Positions 11,542 through 22,329 of a stretch of 64,000 nucleotides of DNA are shown here, one piece after another. A model generated the notes under the pieces. That model made no database searches and had not been told where the DNA came from. It was given only the letters and a program-made list of their open reading frames with translations. The position numbers and the translations under genes were made by a program. Source of the DNA: Exophiala sp. HKRS030 (taxonomy: Eukaryota > Ascomycota > Eurotiomycetes > Chaetothyriales > Herpotrichiellaceae); NCBI GenBank assembly GCA_023897205.1, contig JAHWDD010000007.1, positions 682,001-746,000 of the forward strand, in the 5' to 3' direction. Position 1 is the stretch's first letter, and every line of letters begins with the position of its first letter.

Positions 11542-14500
11542 ATGCCGACGGACACAACCTCAGACCCGACCGGTCGCTTCCCTCACTCGTCGCAGCCACC
11601 CGCTATCCATAGTTCTACTCAGTCACTCAAGCGTCCTTCCCAAGACTCCAGAACAACTTCTCCTTCTGTTGACAGACCCGTTCGGAAACAAGCAAGACAC
11701 TCCTCCGCGACCGCGCCTCATGCTCTCAGTCAAGATGAAATAACACACCGAGTGCTCGGAAGCCAGGATGATGAAGGGAAAGAGGTGGAAGAAGCCCACA
11801 CTACAACCCTCCAACACGACCTGTCGCCAACCAGTCGGGGGCCGGTATCGCTGCTCGAGGCCACCGCGACTATTCTGAGTCGAGGGGAGAGCATGACACC
11901 CACCAGAGAGCCAGTACTCGGGCGAGGATTTGTGGGTAGCTCCATACCAATTCGGTCCTCGTCTCATGGTACACCTGTCGTGAATGAACAAGTTTCGGGG
12001 CCAAGGCATCGCGCTCCCTCAGACACAAAACCATCGAGCAGCGCACAGCTTCTACATTCGGTTGCCCTCGTCGAGTACTTGCAATTGGATGAACGTCCTA
12101 CGCTTGTGGTGGACATCGATGATGCATCAGATTCCAGGAATGGCCTTCGAATCTTGTTCGCCAACACAGCCTTGAAATCTCGTGGCTCATTATTCGACCA
12201 TGTTCAAGGGCGTTCAGAAGATTCTACGCTTTTGTTGGATCTCGGCACATCTTTCAACGACTTCAAATCATGGGTCTTGGTCCCAGCACCAGGGCTAGAC
12301 ATCGTATCAAAGTTCCCCTTTGCAGGACTTCTATGGCAGGCCTCCTTGATTCGGAGACGGCTTAAGGTGATTCATGGTTATCCACATACCTTTTCACCAC
12401 CTGCCACGACTGAGAAGAGCTCGCGTATTAATATGCAACAATTCCAAGGTCTGGGTTCCGCAACATCATCTGCCACTGCGCGAGGCGAGCTCACATCAAC
12501 GAGCTATTTCGATATTTCTCCAAGGCCGAGTACACACATTCCACGGACGATTGAGGATTTGGCGATAAGCATGTCCAGGGGATCTCCAAACACATCTGAT
12601 TCAGATTCTTCTGTTCCTCCCAGCGAAATGGAGTACACTAACGGTCCTTCTGGTCCATTTTCTCCGGGCAGGACCCAGAGCGCTATTCCCCTTGCTCGGA
12701 CCGACGAAGATTCTGCAATGACAGTCCCACTGCAAGAGAAAAGCTGTTTCGACTGGACACGTCTGCCTATGTCGCCCTCACTCCCACCCCATGTGCGATT
12801 TGCTCGCGGGGTCGATTGGGCAAAGACTAGCCTCGGGCCCATTGAGAACTGGTCTGCTGACCTTCGAGGCATGTGTAATCTGATCATGGCCAGTCCTCAC
12901 CCATCAGCCATGTATTGGGGAACCGATCATATTGCCATCTACAATGAAGCTTACATTCTGCTTGCTGGTCAAAAGCACCCTAAGCTTATGGGTTCTCGTT
13001 ATCGAGATGCCTGGAGTGAAATTTGGGAGCCACTGGAAGCTGTGTTTGAGAGTGCCTTCAAGGATGCTCAAGCCACAATGAAAGACGACGACTGTCTCTT
13101 TCTCACTCGCAATGGTTTCCTGGAGGAGACCTATTTTTCTTGGTCAATCATACCGTTGATTGGAAGTGACGGGAGTGTGATCGGTCTTTACAATCCTGCT
13201 TTCGAAAAAACTCGACGAAAAATCGCTGAGCGAAGGATGCTCACACTTCGAGAGATCGGTGAATGTACAGGTACGGCAAGAAAGGTATCACAGTTCTGGG
13301 GCCTGTTACTGGAAGGGCTAAAATACAATGAATATGACGCGCCAATGGTTATGGTTTACTCTCTCATGGATGATTCCTCTGATAGCGAGGTGATTTCATC
13401 TGCTTCAAGTGGCGGCGCGTCGAACAAGGTCTGTTACTTGGAAGGCACGCTGGGGATTCCTTCAGAACATAAAGCCGCACCACAATCCGTTGACATGAAG
13501 ACCGGGACAGCAGGCTTTGCAGCTGCCTTCCGACAAGCCTTAACAGCCGACAGACCAGTTGTCCTTCGTGTAGATGACGGGACCCTAGCGCCGGAGATGC
13601 TGGATGGTATCGAGTGGCGCGGGTTTGGCGACCCTTCCAACATCATTGTCATATCCCCAATCCGACCTACTACGGGCGAGTCAACCTTGGGATTTCTTGT
13701 TATGGCGACGAACCCGAGAAGACCATATGATGAAGACTATGATCTTTTTGTGCAGCTTCTAGGACGACAATTAGCAACCTCAATTGCGTCGGTAGTTCTC
13801 TTTGAAGATGAAATAAGGAAGGGCGAGAAAGCGGCTCGATTAGCCGCTCAAGACCGAATCGAGTTAAATAATCAGTTGGTTGCAAAGACACAACAAGCAG
13901 TAGAAGCAGAGAACAAGTTCACCAGAATGGCAGAGTTGGCGCCGGTTGGCATGTTCATCGGCGACACTGAAGGCAAGATCAACTTTGCCAACGATGCATG
14001 GTACAAGATTACCTCGTACACACGCGATGTTTTGGTGGATGCCGAGTGGATCAAGTACGTTGTCGATGAAGATCAGGTCAAGGTGCGTGAAGCGTGGAAG
14101 AGCATGGTGGATAAGAGGTCCGCAATATCGATGGAGTTCCGTTTCCGAAGACCATGGCGAGATAAGATTGGAAACACTGGTTCAACCTGGGTTCTGATGA
14201 GCGCATCCCCAGAACGAGATGAGGACGGACAGGTTCAACGCATCTTTGGGTCGATGACGGATATCAGTGCGCAAAAGTTTGCCGAGAAGCTCCAGACTCG
14301 CAGAATGGAAGAGGCTGTCGAACTCAAAAGACAGCAGGAGCGATATATCGATACCACGTCACACGAAATGCGCAACCCACTATCTGCGATTCTTCAATGT
14401 GCTGACTCAATCACCAGCTCCTTGACCGAAATGATTGAAGCAGACCAGTGGACTTCGGCGCAGCGAGAGACTATCGATCTCACGATTGACTCAGCTCAGA

Positions 14501-15771
14501 CGATAACTCTGTGTGCTCAGCATCAAAAGAGAATAGTCGACGATGTTCTTACTCTTTCCAAACTTGACTCCGCGATGATGGCTGTTTCACCTGCAGATAC
14601 ACAGCCGATGAGTGTGATTCACAAAGTTCTCAAAATGTTCGAAGCAGAACTAAAGACAAATGATATCAAGTTAGACGTCAACATCGATACCTCCTACGCA
14701 GGCCTGCACGTGGAGTGGGTGCGACTCGATCCTCATCGGCTTTCACAAGTCTTGATCAATCTAATGACCAACGCTATCAAGTTCACAGCAACGCAAGAGA
14801 ACCGCACAGTTCGGATGCACGTAGCGGCGTCGAATTCCCGGCCTTCACAAGAAGACAAGTGGCGGTTGACTTACATCCCATCTTCAACTCCTAAAGAGAA
14901 AGATGTGACTGCAAGTGCAGAATGGGGTTTAGGAGAGCCTATCTATCTCCATTTTGCTGTACAAGACACCGGAAGGGGCCTGAATGACCTGGAGAAAAAG
15001 CAGCTCTTTCAGCGATTCTCGCAAGCCAGTCCTCGCACGCACGTCACCTATGGTGGTTCTGGATTGGGACTATTCATTTCGAGACAGCTTGTCGAGCTCC
15101 AGGGAGGTGAGATCGGCGTCGCATCGGAAACCGGGAAGGGGAGTGTGTTTGCTTTCTACGTCAAAGCCCGCAGATGTCAGCGTCCCGATGGTGCATCGGA
15201 AGACGATCAAGCTTGGCTACGAAAAGGCTCCAAGTCATCGCTGATGTTGACACTCAACAATCACACTCACCCACCGTCTCAGACGTCTCAGAATCCTGTC
15301 ATCCCAGCATCGCTGAGAAGCCCGGTTCTCAGGAGCTCCCTCCATGTGCTCGTCGTCGAGGACAACCTGATCAACCAGAAGGTCTTGGCTACTCAGTTGC
15401 GGAAGATTGGCTGCGAGGTTTATGTTGCAAATCACGGCGGCGAAGCCATTGAACAGATCCAAGAATCCAAGTTCGACCGAAGGCACATCAAGGACGGCAT
15501 AGACATCGACATTGTGCTGATGGACTTGGAAATGCCCGTCATGGATGGCCAGACGTGTGCGAGGAGACTCCGCGAGATGCAAGAGTCGGGAGAGCTCGTC
15601 GCGCATATTCCAGTCATAGCTGTCACGGCCAATGCGAGGGCGGAGCAAATCGAAATGACGTTGAAGAGCGGCATCGACGACGTCGTCAGCAAACCGTTCC
15701 GCATCCCCGAGCTTCTTCCCAAGATGAAGGACGTGATTGCGAGGGTCTCAAAGACTCAGGACGAAGGATAG
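11542..15771 (+). CDS. Hybrid sensor histidine kinase with PAS domains and C-terminal receiver
   Basis: A single exon of 1409 aa. The start is well set: an in-frame TAG lies three codons upstream. Residues 1-420 are Ser/Pro-rich and probably disordered. A PAS-like region (about 420-560) begins with TSLGPIENW, followed by a GAF-like stretch (about 570-770) and a second PAS domain (about 792-915). The HisKA H-box SHEMRNPLSAI carries the phospho-acceptor His941. The HATPase domain shows an N-box (NLMTNAIKF, ~1072), DTGRGL (~1142) and GGSGLGLF (~1172). The receiver domain (about 1267-1400) has VVEDN, phospho-acceptor Asp1328 in MDLEMP, and the conserved Lys in SKPF. It should autophosphorylate and pass phosphate through a histidine phosphotransfer protein to downstream regulators. 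The stimulus is unknown. I cannot place it in a numbered fungal kinase class with certainty. Confidence 0.95.
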   Translation: MPTDTTSDPTGRFPHSSQPPAIHSSTQSLKRPSQDSRTTSPSVDRPVRKQARHSSATAPHALSQDEITHRVLGSQDDEGKEVEEAHTTTLQHDLSPTSRGPVSLLEATATILSRGESMTPTREPVLGRGFVGSSIPIRSSSHGTPVVNEQVSGPRHRAPSDTKPSSSAQLLHSVALVEYLQLDERPTLVVDIDDASDSRNGLRILFANTALKSRGSLFDHVQGRSEDSTLLLDLGTSFNDFKSWVLVPAPGLDIVSKFPFAGLLWQASLIRRRLKVIHGYPHTFSPPATTEKSSRINMQQFQGLGSATSSATARGELTSTSYFDISPRPSTHIPRTIEDLAISMSRGSPNTSDSDSSVPPSEMEYTNGPSGPFSPGRTQSAIPLARTDEDSAMTVPLQEKSCFDWTRLPMSPSLPPHVRFARGVDWAKTSLGPIENWSADLRGMCNLIMASPHPSAMYWGTDHIAIYNEAYILLAGQKHPKLMGSRYRDAWSEIWEPLEAVFESAFKDAQATMKDDDCLFLTRNGFLEETYFSWSIIPLIGSDGSVIGLYNPAFEKTRRKIAERRMLTLREIGECTGTARKVSQFWGLLLEGLKYNEYDAPMVMVYSLMDDSSDSEVISSASSGGASNKVCYLEGTLGIPSEHKAAPQSVDMKTGTAGFAAAFRQALTADRPVVLRVDDGTLAPEMLDGIEWRGFGDPSNIIVISPIRPTTGESTLGFLVMATNPRRPYDEDYDLFVQLLGRQLATSIASVVLFEDEIRKGEKAARLAAQDRIELNNQLVAKTQQAVEAENKFTRMAELAPVGMFIGDTEGKINFANDAWYKITSYTRDVLVDAEWIKYVVDEDQVKVREAWKSMVDKRSAISMEFRFRRPWRDKIGNTGSTWVLMSASPERDEDGQVQRIFGSMTDISAQKFAEKLQTRRMEEAVELKRQQERYIDTTSHEMRNPLSAILQCADSITSSLTEMIEADQWTSAQRETIDLTIDSAQTITLCAQHQKRIVDDVLTLSKLDSAMMAVSPADTQPMSVIHKVLKMFEAELKTNDIKLDVNIDTSYAGLHVEWVRLDPHRLSQVLINLMTNAIKFTATQENRTVRMHVAASNSRPSQEDKWRLTYIPSSTPKEKDVTASAEWGLGEPIYLHFAVQDTGRGLNDLEKKQLFQRFSQASPRTHVTYGGSGLGLFISRQLVELQGGEIGVASETGKGSVFAFYVKARRCQRPDGASEDDQAWLRKGSKSSLMLTLNNHTHPPSQTSQNPVIPASLRSPVLRSSLHVLVVEDNLINQKVLATQLRKIGCEVYVANHGGEAIEQIQESKFDRRHIKDGIDIDIVLMDLEMPVMDGQTCARRLREMQESGELVAHIPVIAVTANARAEQIEMTLKSGIDDVVSKPFRIPELLPKMKDVIARVSKTQDEG

Positions 15772-16724
15772 CTTCCGTCGTTGTTGGGTGAGTTGTCAGC
15801 TCGAGATCGATTCGACCCGCCGCTATCCACGAAAGGGCGATATTCCCGCAATAGAGTGTTTGGCTCTGAGAATGTCTGGCCCCCTCCCATGTCACCCAAC
15901 AGAGCGAGAAGGACGCATTCCCATCACATTGCACCTCGACTGTGAGACACGGTGGGCACTTGGTTGAATTGCCTTTGACGATAATCACGCCAAGGCAGTA
16001 CAAAGTCGTGACAAAGGTCGGTACGAACAAAGCTTGAGTTGATACCTAAAGAAAGTGGGAGCCGAGTATGCATACATACACATGACGTATGACGGGACGG
16101 CGGAGAGGTCCAGCCTCGTCGATATCCGAAGAGTTGGGCAAATGGGAGGGGACAGACGTAACATTAATTTTCCTTGGAAATGAACAACACTCAACCCCCG
16201 TTGAGAGGCGGTGAGAGTGTGCGATGCAGACACGACGAGTCCGGAGATCATGAGAAATGAAGGGAACGTCCGCACCAAAAGACACGCGATGGAGATATAC
16301 GGTATACAGCAGACCCAAATATATTCCCCCTTATAGCATCTATCAACGTATCACTATCCATCAAACGGACATTTCATACGTACACCTAGTATAGAACGAA
16401 ATTATGAGCTACGTACGTTGTGCAATGTAGGCTACTTTTTGACATACTCCTCGTTTCTGTCGTGATTAATTGGTTTGATACAACGATTCTTAATCACAGC
16501 TATGCGACCCGTGCTTCTCGCGAAACTCCTCCGTTGCATGGCATCAAACATCATACTTACAGTGCCATTTCCGCCGTGCAAATGTACGCTGTCGAGCACA
16601 ACCAAACTCCGCGCTCCGTGCTCAATTCAATTCACATCATGCTTTGAAATGTTACAATCACAAATCAAATCAAATCGAACTCGGTGGATTCCGAGAGACG
16701 AGTAGTGCATCACCAAGGATACAC
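15772..16724. other. Convergent intergenic region
   Basis: It lies between the 3' ends of the histidine kinase and the PAP2 phosphatase. Only short open frames are present and no structured RNA is recognised. It probably holds the two 3' untranslated regions. Confidence 0.5.
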
Positions 16725-18084
16725 TTACGCGGTGGGAACCGCCTTACGTTCCATACTCTTCCGATGGTGGTGGTAACGTCCGTCGGGCGCGGCCGCGGGA
16801 GTAGGGTTCGCCAGGCCATTGGAAGAGGTGCCATTGGTGAGGTCGTTCATTCGCCCGTTTTTGTACCCGTCATCCAGCCCAGCGTTGTTTTCGACATCTC
16901 CAGGTCGATGATGCCCCAAGCCGTGAGCCCCGGCGTTGAAGCCCGTGGCAGTTCCCCGGAGGCTGTGCGCGGCGTCGAAGGGAGCACCGCCGAGTGCCTC
17001 CTCGTACCCCCATCCTGCCCTCCGAGTGAAGACCGCAGATTCGAAACCTCCGGCCCCGGCGGCTCCCGCACCGTAGGTAAAGGGGGTGTGGCGGGTCAAG
17101 GGGATATGGTTGAACCTGAAATCCCAGACGGAGGCGTAGACCATGCGGTACGAAGAGATGGCAAAGGTCGACCCAATGACGGCCCCGGCGACGCAGTCAT
17201 ACCAGTTGTGGAATTCGTCAATGGTCAGTGCACCGGTGATCAAGGTCGCGCCGAGCACAGGGGCGTAGAGGGCGATCAATTTCCAAAAGGCCGGGTGGTG
17301 GTTGCTGAACACCTTCATCTTCGCGTTCAAGTAGAAGAAGAGGTACAGGAACCCCGCCCACGCAGCGGTGCTGTGGCCAGAAGGCATGGATTCAAGCGAG
17401 TCGTCAATCTGGTCGATGTCGCCTCGGCAAACGTCGCGCTGGAACATGATTCCCCGGAAGCCTTGACCGCCTTGGGCGGCGATCTTGGCCGGGTCCGGGT
17501 CGCAGACGGAGAGGAAGTGAGGTCGGAGACCGCCAATCAGCCATTTGACAAAGACTTGGAAGACTGCGGCACCGATGAGGGAGTAGAGAAGACCGATGAT
17601 GGCGTTGTTGCAGTCCCAGAAGGACCGAATGCGGGCCTGCATGCAGAGGATGATGAAAATCGGGATCAGAGAGGCCAGGAGGGCCGCGAGCCAGATGGGC
17701 ACGATTTCATGGCGCAGAGGGTAGGCGAATTGAGGGTAGACAATCTCTCCGTCAGTGAATGTGACTGGGAAGGATCGGCTTGGAGCAGGCTTCGCTTCGT
17801 AGACTCCCAGACCAATGGCACCCATGGCCGCCATGGTGAGCAGGTCCAGCCATGTGAATTTCAGCCTGGAAACATGTCAATTTCATGCCATTCGTTTCGA
17901 CCGAGTGGCAGAGGGGGGAGTCTCCTTACCATTGACCAAAGCTTGGTCTCCGATTGAAATTGCCCGAATCAATATCGAACAGGCCTCTGCGAGTCTTGTC
18001 AGAACCCCGTCGATCTCGTCTCTTGTGATGGCCATTGGCGGTGGCTGCCGTTGTATTGTCGCTACGCTTGCTGAAGAGGCCCAT
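16725..18084 (-). CDS. DPP1: PAP2-family lipid phosphatase (diacylglycerol pyrophosphate phosphatase type)
   Basis: Two exons: 18084-17930 and 17865-16725, with a 64-bp intron that splits a Trp codon (431 aa). The three phosphatase motifs of the PAP2 superfamily are visible in order: KWLIGGLRPHF, PSGHSTAAW, and a third block around DEFHNWYDCVAG holding the catalytic His-x3-Asp. Six hydrophobic segments surround them. DPP1/LPP1-type enzymes dephosphorylate diacylglycerol pyrophosphate, phosphatidate and lysophosphatidate at vacuolar or Golgi membranes. The N-terminus is short and basic, and the ~110-residue C-terminal tail is Gly/Ala/His-rich and low in complexity, beyond the catalytic core. 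The strand opposite exon 2 is open for 437 codons, which I regard as a shadow frame. Exact lipid substrate is inferred from the family. Confidence 0.88.
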
Positions 18085-19096
18085 GTCTGCAGATTTTATG
18101 TTATCGAAAAGAGATACAGCGGACCAAGGTACTGGCAAACGTCAATATTTCAGGCAAACGGAGCCGTTCTTCCTTCTAGGGATCTGGGTTCGTTGCGCCT
18201 GGGCTCAAGAAGTCAAGGGGGAATGAAGGAGCGGAGGAGACACGGGGAGGAATATGTATTGAACGCTACACACTAAACGCGAACTCCGTGAAGTTACAAC
18301 GAGGACACGGGATGATGAAGAGGAACAAGAATGACGCAAAATCAACTGTGGCTACTGCGTTAGTGAGAAGCCGTGCCCTGTTTTCGTTGTGTGACAGCCT
18401 CGTTTGTCGCCGTTGAGTATTGAGATCGACGACGAGCCTGAGGCGCCTCCGTCGAATGCGGGAAACTTGGCATCGCGCTAAGATTTTAAGGCTGGCTTGG
18501 CTGACGCATTTCTGTGGCTTCAAGATCCCAATTGTACGCAACGGATGTTTTGCCCGATGGTTTAGATCGAGATTGGCCATGCGCAGTACTCCGTACAACG
18601 AAAGAGAGAGACCAGAACTACAGTATGAGGTGGCTATATGAGCATCTCATCTCATCGGAACAGATCCATACACCAATACGAGTTTTGTGTACTAGTCACA
18701 GCAGCACATCATCACAGGATGAAGAAAGAGTACGAGCGTGGCTATCGTGATAGGAGTGGTATAACAAAAATCCACGTACGGAGGATTCCTTGAGAGGATA
18801 ATCTATCTCTCTTTCCGTCAAGATGTCCTGGCTTGCAGCAACGAGCTCCAACGCTAGATCCATACATCGTACGGTATCTGCGCGAGCACCAATCACTGCT
18901 TGCTAATAGATTCATCTTTGCCCAGCAGTGACGGGTCAAGCATAAGAGACCAATCCGGCCAACCCATATTGAGCAAGCCGTCATTGCTGCAAGTCGAGCT
19001 TGACTTTTGTCTCCGTTCCGGTGAGTGGAAAGAAACCGACGGCCAAACGCCAATAGGCCACCAACAAACGCCGACCAACAAGATTGGGGTATATAT
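18085..19096. other. Intergenic region upstream of the PAP2 phosphatase
   Basis: No supported gene. It contains TACTCCGTA at 18587-18595. Minus-strand open frames of about 100 codons (18266-18598 and 18742-19053) lack recognisable domains. Confidence 0.45.
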
Positions 19097-19477
19097 TTAA
19101 TCCAGGGTATCGATCCAATTCATTCCCGCAAACACTTCCAGCATCTTGTAACAAAGCCCAACGTCGTCCCCGGGCTCTCCACCAAAGAGTTTGATCTGTT
19201 CGGCCTCCAACTTGATGGCTTCTCGCTTTTGGGCCAAATCGCGGTTCTGCCAGGCCACGTATCGGTTGTACCAATTTTTCGATGTCAGGCTGGAACTAGG
19301 GTTTCGTAGAGTTGGAGGCAGTGCAGGTTGTGTTGGCTCAGTCTTTGAAAGGGGTGAGGAATAGGGGGAGGACACCTGCAGTGAGGAAGGAGTGTGTTCG
19401 GTTATATCCCAGGTCAGTTGTAGGATGTTGTTGCGATTCCGAGGGCGAATCCGTCGGCGGTTGTGCTTGTGTGCCAT
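19097..19477 (-). CDS. Small conserved-looking fungal protein of unknown function
   Basis: One exon of 126 aa. The N-terminus is basic (NRRRIRPRNRN), the middle is Ser/Pro-rich, and the C-terminal half is a charged helical segment (KNWYNRYVAWQNRDLAQKR) followed by LEAEQIKLFGGEPGDD and a hydrophobic end. The segmented composition, with one basic and one helical block, is what I would expect of a real small fungal protein rather than a chance frame. I know no function for it. No signal peptide or membrane segment is seen. A nuclear location would fit the basic N-terminus, but that is inference. Confidence 0.6.
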   Translation of the reverse strand: MAHKHNRRRIRPRNRNNILQLTWDITEHTPSSLQVSSPYSSPLSKTEPTQPALPPTLRNPSSSLTSKNWYNRYVAWQNRDLAQKREAIKLEAEQIKLFGGEPGDDVGLCYKMLEVFAGMNWIDTLD

Positions 19478-20518
19478 TGTATATGTGGTGTTAGATGCAG
19501 GAATGTGCTGTCACGAAGTCAAGTGAGTGCCAGCTGTGGTAGAAAAGAGTGTACGAGGTGATGAATGGGAATGTTGGATCTCGGGGCACGAGACATAGAT
19601 AGATATACTTGCCCTACTACTCATACAGTACATCTTGGAAATAGTAGACGGGACAGGCACAGTGAGTCACATGAGACCACAAGCCCCTGTATGAGTATTA
19701 AATATTGGGTTGAGTGACGAGCGTTGGGTATGCCTGCGTTTTCGGACACGCAACAGGCAACATAAGGCTCTGTGGTGTGAGATCTAGGCCGGTGGCGTGC
19801 ACTTGGCCGACGAGAAGGCCGAAGTCGTCTAATGAGTCATGTCACCTTTTTTTGCCGCCCATGGCAGCCCACACCACCTGATTCTGGCCTCCACGCTCGT
19901 CCCGTTGTACGAGTATCATGAGAATGATTCCGTATCCGTAGATTCAGGGACCCAGTAGTTGTACTTGGCTCTTCTTAACATATCTTCAGGCCAGGAGATG
20001 AGCATAAACACATTCTATTGAGTGAGTCGAAAGGATCTGGATGCAAAGTCATTTATGGTCGACCGTATAGTTCTTGGCAATGTAGGGCGCATCAAGAGCT
20101 CCGTGTGTGCCGGTCCATAGTCAATCCGACTCTGAGGTTCTGCAGGTTATATCTTATCGTCTGTGGTCTACAAGACCTGGAGACTAAAAAGAACAGTACA
20201 ATGCAAGTGCTAGGTAATTGTGCTACTTGGGCAATTCCTTCATGGTTTACACATCTTTTCCTTGACTTGAAAACAACCCAGCTAACATTCGGAGGGGGCG
20301 AGCACTCAGTAAGCCGAGGCTGAAATTGATCTCCCCAGTGCTTACCTAGGCACGGAGCGACAGTATGGAGTAGTGCGTCCCCAGACATCCTAGCCAGGAC
20401 TTTATCCGCGGCAGTCACAGCAGGTTACCTTTATATTTTTCAGGATTGTAGAAGACATCAACTTAATAAAAGTGAAATAGGCAATATCTATCTCATTTCA
20501 TCATCATACTGGGACACC
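19478..20518. other. Divergent intergenic region
   Basis: It lies between the small hypothetical gene (minus) and the short-chain dehydrogenase (plus). An A/T-rich stretch with TTTATATTTTT and AATAAAAG (20430-20475) sits just upstream of the dehydrogenase and may be part of its promoter. No other feature is seen. Confidence 0.45.
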
Positions 20519-21449
20519 ATGACTTCAACGGCCGATCTCCGTGTGTCCTCGTTGTTCGGGTTCAGCAACCATGTGGTGCTTGTCACTGGAGGCGCGACTG
20601 GACTCGGCGAAATGGCAGCACAGGCGTTTGTCCAGAATGGAGCCAAGGTATACATTGCAAGCCGCAAGGAGTCTGAGTTGAAGAAAACTTCGGACCGGAT
20701 CAACAAACTCGGCCCAGGAACGTGCGAATATATCGTCGCCGACCTGAAGGACAAGGCCGGGTGTGATGGCCTCGTCAAGGAAATGAAGAAGCGGACCGAC
20801 CGACTGACCGTACTGGTCAACAACACTGGTGTCACCTGGGGTGCTCCTTACGATGACTTTCCCGAGAGTGGTTGGGACAAGATCATGGCTTTGAATGTCA
20901 AGTCAATCTATTACATGACAGTGGGATTGCACCCTCTGCTACTTAAAGGCACCAGTGCCGACATGCCCTCCCGGGTCATCAACATTGCTTCAATGGCCGG
21001 CATCATGACCTCTGATGTTACGGCAGGAGATGATGGCGGTCTCGCTGCTCCTGGATCTGGAACTTTCTCATACGGCCCTTCGAAGGCGGCCGCTATTCAC
21101 CTCACAAAGATCCAAGCTTCAAAGCTGGCGCCATTGAATGTCATGGTCAATTGCGTATGCCCGTAAGTCTTCCTTTGCCTACAAAAGTGCAAACAAAAGA
21201 GACCGTGCTAATGTCGGCAGTGGTGTCTTTCCCTCGAGGATGACCAACTTCGGCATCCAAAAGTACTTGGACACGCTTTTAGAACGACAACCCACAGGAC
21301 GTGTTGGCAAACCCTCTGATTTCGCCGGTGTGATCTTGTTCTTGAGCAGTGTTGGGTCCGCTCATATGACGGGCAACGTCATTGAACTTGATGGTGGCAG
21401 TACGCTTACCGGGTGGAGGGCCAAGTCGAAAGGAGGGAGTAAAATCTAG
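20519..21449 (+). CDS. Short-chain dehydrogenase/reductase (classical SDR)
   Basis: Two exons: 20519-21162 and 21221-21449. The 58-bp intron has a GTGCTAAT branch site. The protein is 290 aa. It has the Rossmann cofactor loop TGGATGLG near residue 22, the catalytic Ser in NIASMAG, the YxxxK pair in SYGPSKAA, and the structural Asn in ALNVKS. A C-terminal GNVIELDGG block is typical of the family. Basic residues after the second strand (SRKESELKK) suggest NADP(H), by inference. The usual NNAG motif reads NNTG here. It resembles the RhlG/3-oxoacyl-reductase-like branch of fungal SDRs, but the substrate cannot be read from sequence. The start has a good context (CACCATGA). No pathway genes adjoin it. 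Confidence 0.9.
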
Positions 21450-22329
21450 GTAGCCAGGAGTGTTACGGGAATGGTCCAGGGTACATTTCAGCCTTGCGCA
21501 GTGGGAACTGTGAAACAACCATGAGCGAGGCCGATGTCCTGACGATCTCTAGGCTAGAATATGGAGTACCATTTCAGACTCTACGAAACATTATGAATGT
21601 CGCATAGTTCTCAAAGACAGACTTGTTTGAGAGGAGATCTGATAGATTTCTATCTACCTATGGTACGGAATATGGGACATACAAAAGAACAGCCACCAGA
21701 ACGGCCTTTTTTTGGCCCTAGTAATAGAGTGACGGCATCCATGACCTTGGCACGGTTAATGGTAGACGAACGTACTCCGTACTCGTATAGTATGGCTGCG
21801 TTTGCTGGTCGCCCCGGCCACACCCACTGGGTATGCAATAGGCTCTGGTGGCACCTTTCAGGGAGCCCACTAGGCGTGGTCGGTTCTCAATAACAAGGGT
21901 CTGGGCTTCGCTAATCCCGTGTGTCATGGGTTTCATCGTCACCGGGCAGCGGACCTCCTGCGGTCCTCTCTCTGGTCCTGCGCACTTCCGTTCTCTGTTC
22001 GGCCCATATCTGGCCATCCCCATATTACCTGATGTATTCGTACAGTCTGTCGCAGGAACCTTCATCCCATCAACCATTCCTTTCCCTGCCCTTTGCTATC
22101 ATCACAATGGTGGCCTCTTGTCTCTGCTACTCAATTCGGAGGTCTTGCAATTGACTCGTCTCAACTTCACTGATTCCAGCGAATCGTTCCTACCGTCACC
22201 TCGTCTCGTTTGGCCTAGACCCCGCCCCGAGCCATTTGTCCCTTCTTCCGCCTCACCCATTTCGCCACATAAGGTCACCTTGCAACTCATCTCCTCTTTC
22301 TTTTCCATCTATCTCTCGCCTCATGAGCG
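21450..22329. other. Intergenic region and C/T-rich leader of the SSH4-like gene
   Basis: The last ~300 bases are strongly pyrimidine-rich, as in fungal core promoters and leaders. TACTCCGTA lies at 21773-21781. A short upstream frame (ATG at 22323) precedes the SSH4-like start. Confidence 0.5.

Noticed and set aside
16644..17957. A 437-codon open frame on the plus strand
   Set aside because: It lies exactly opposite the PAP2 phosphatase exon, which has all catalytic motifs. Its composition (Gly, Arg, Val, Glu-rich) is what codon bias on the other strand produces.
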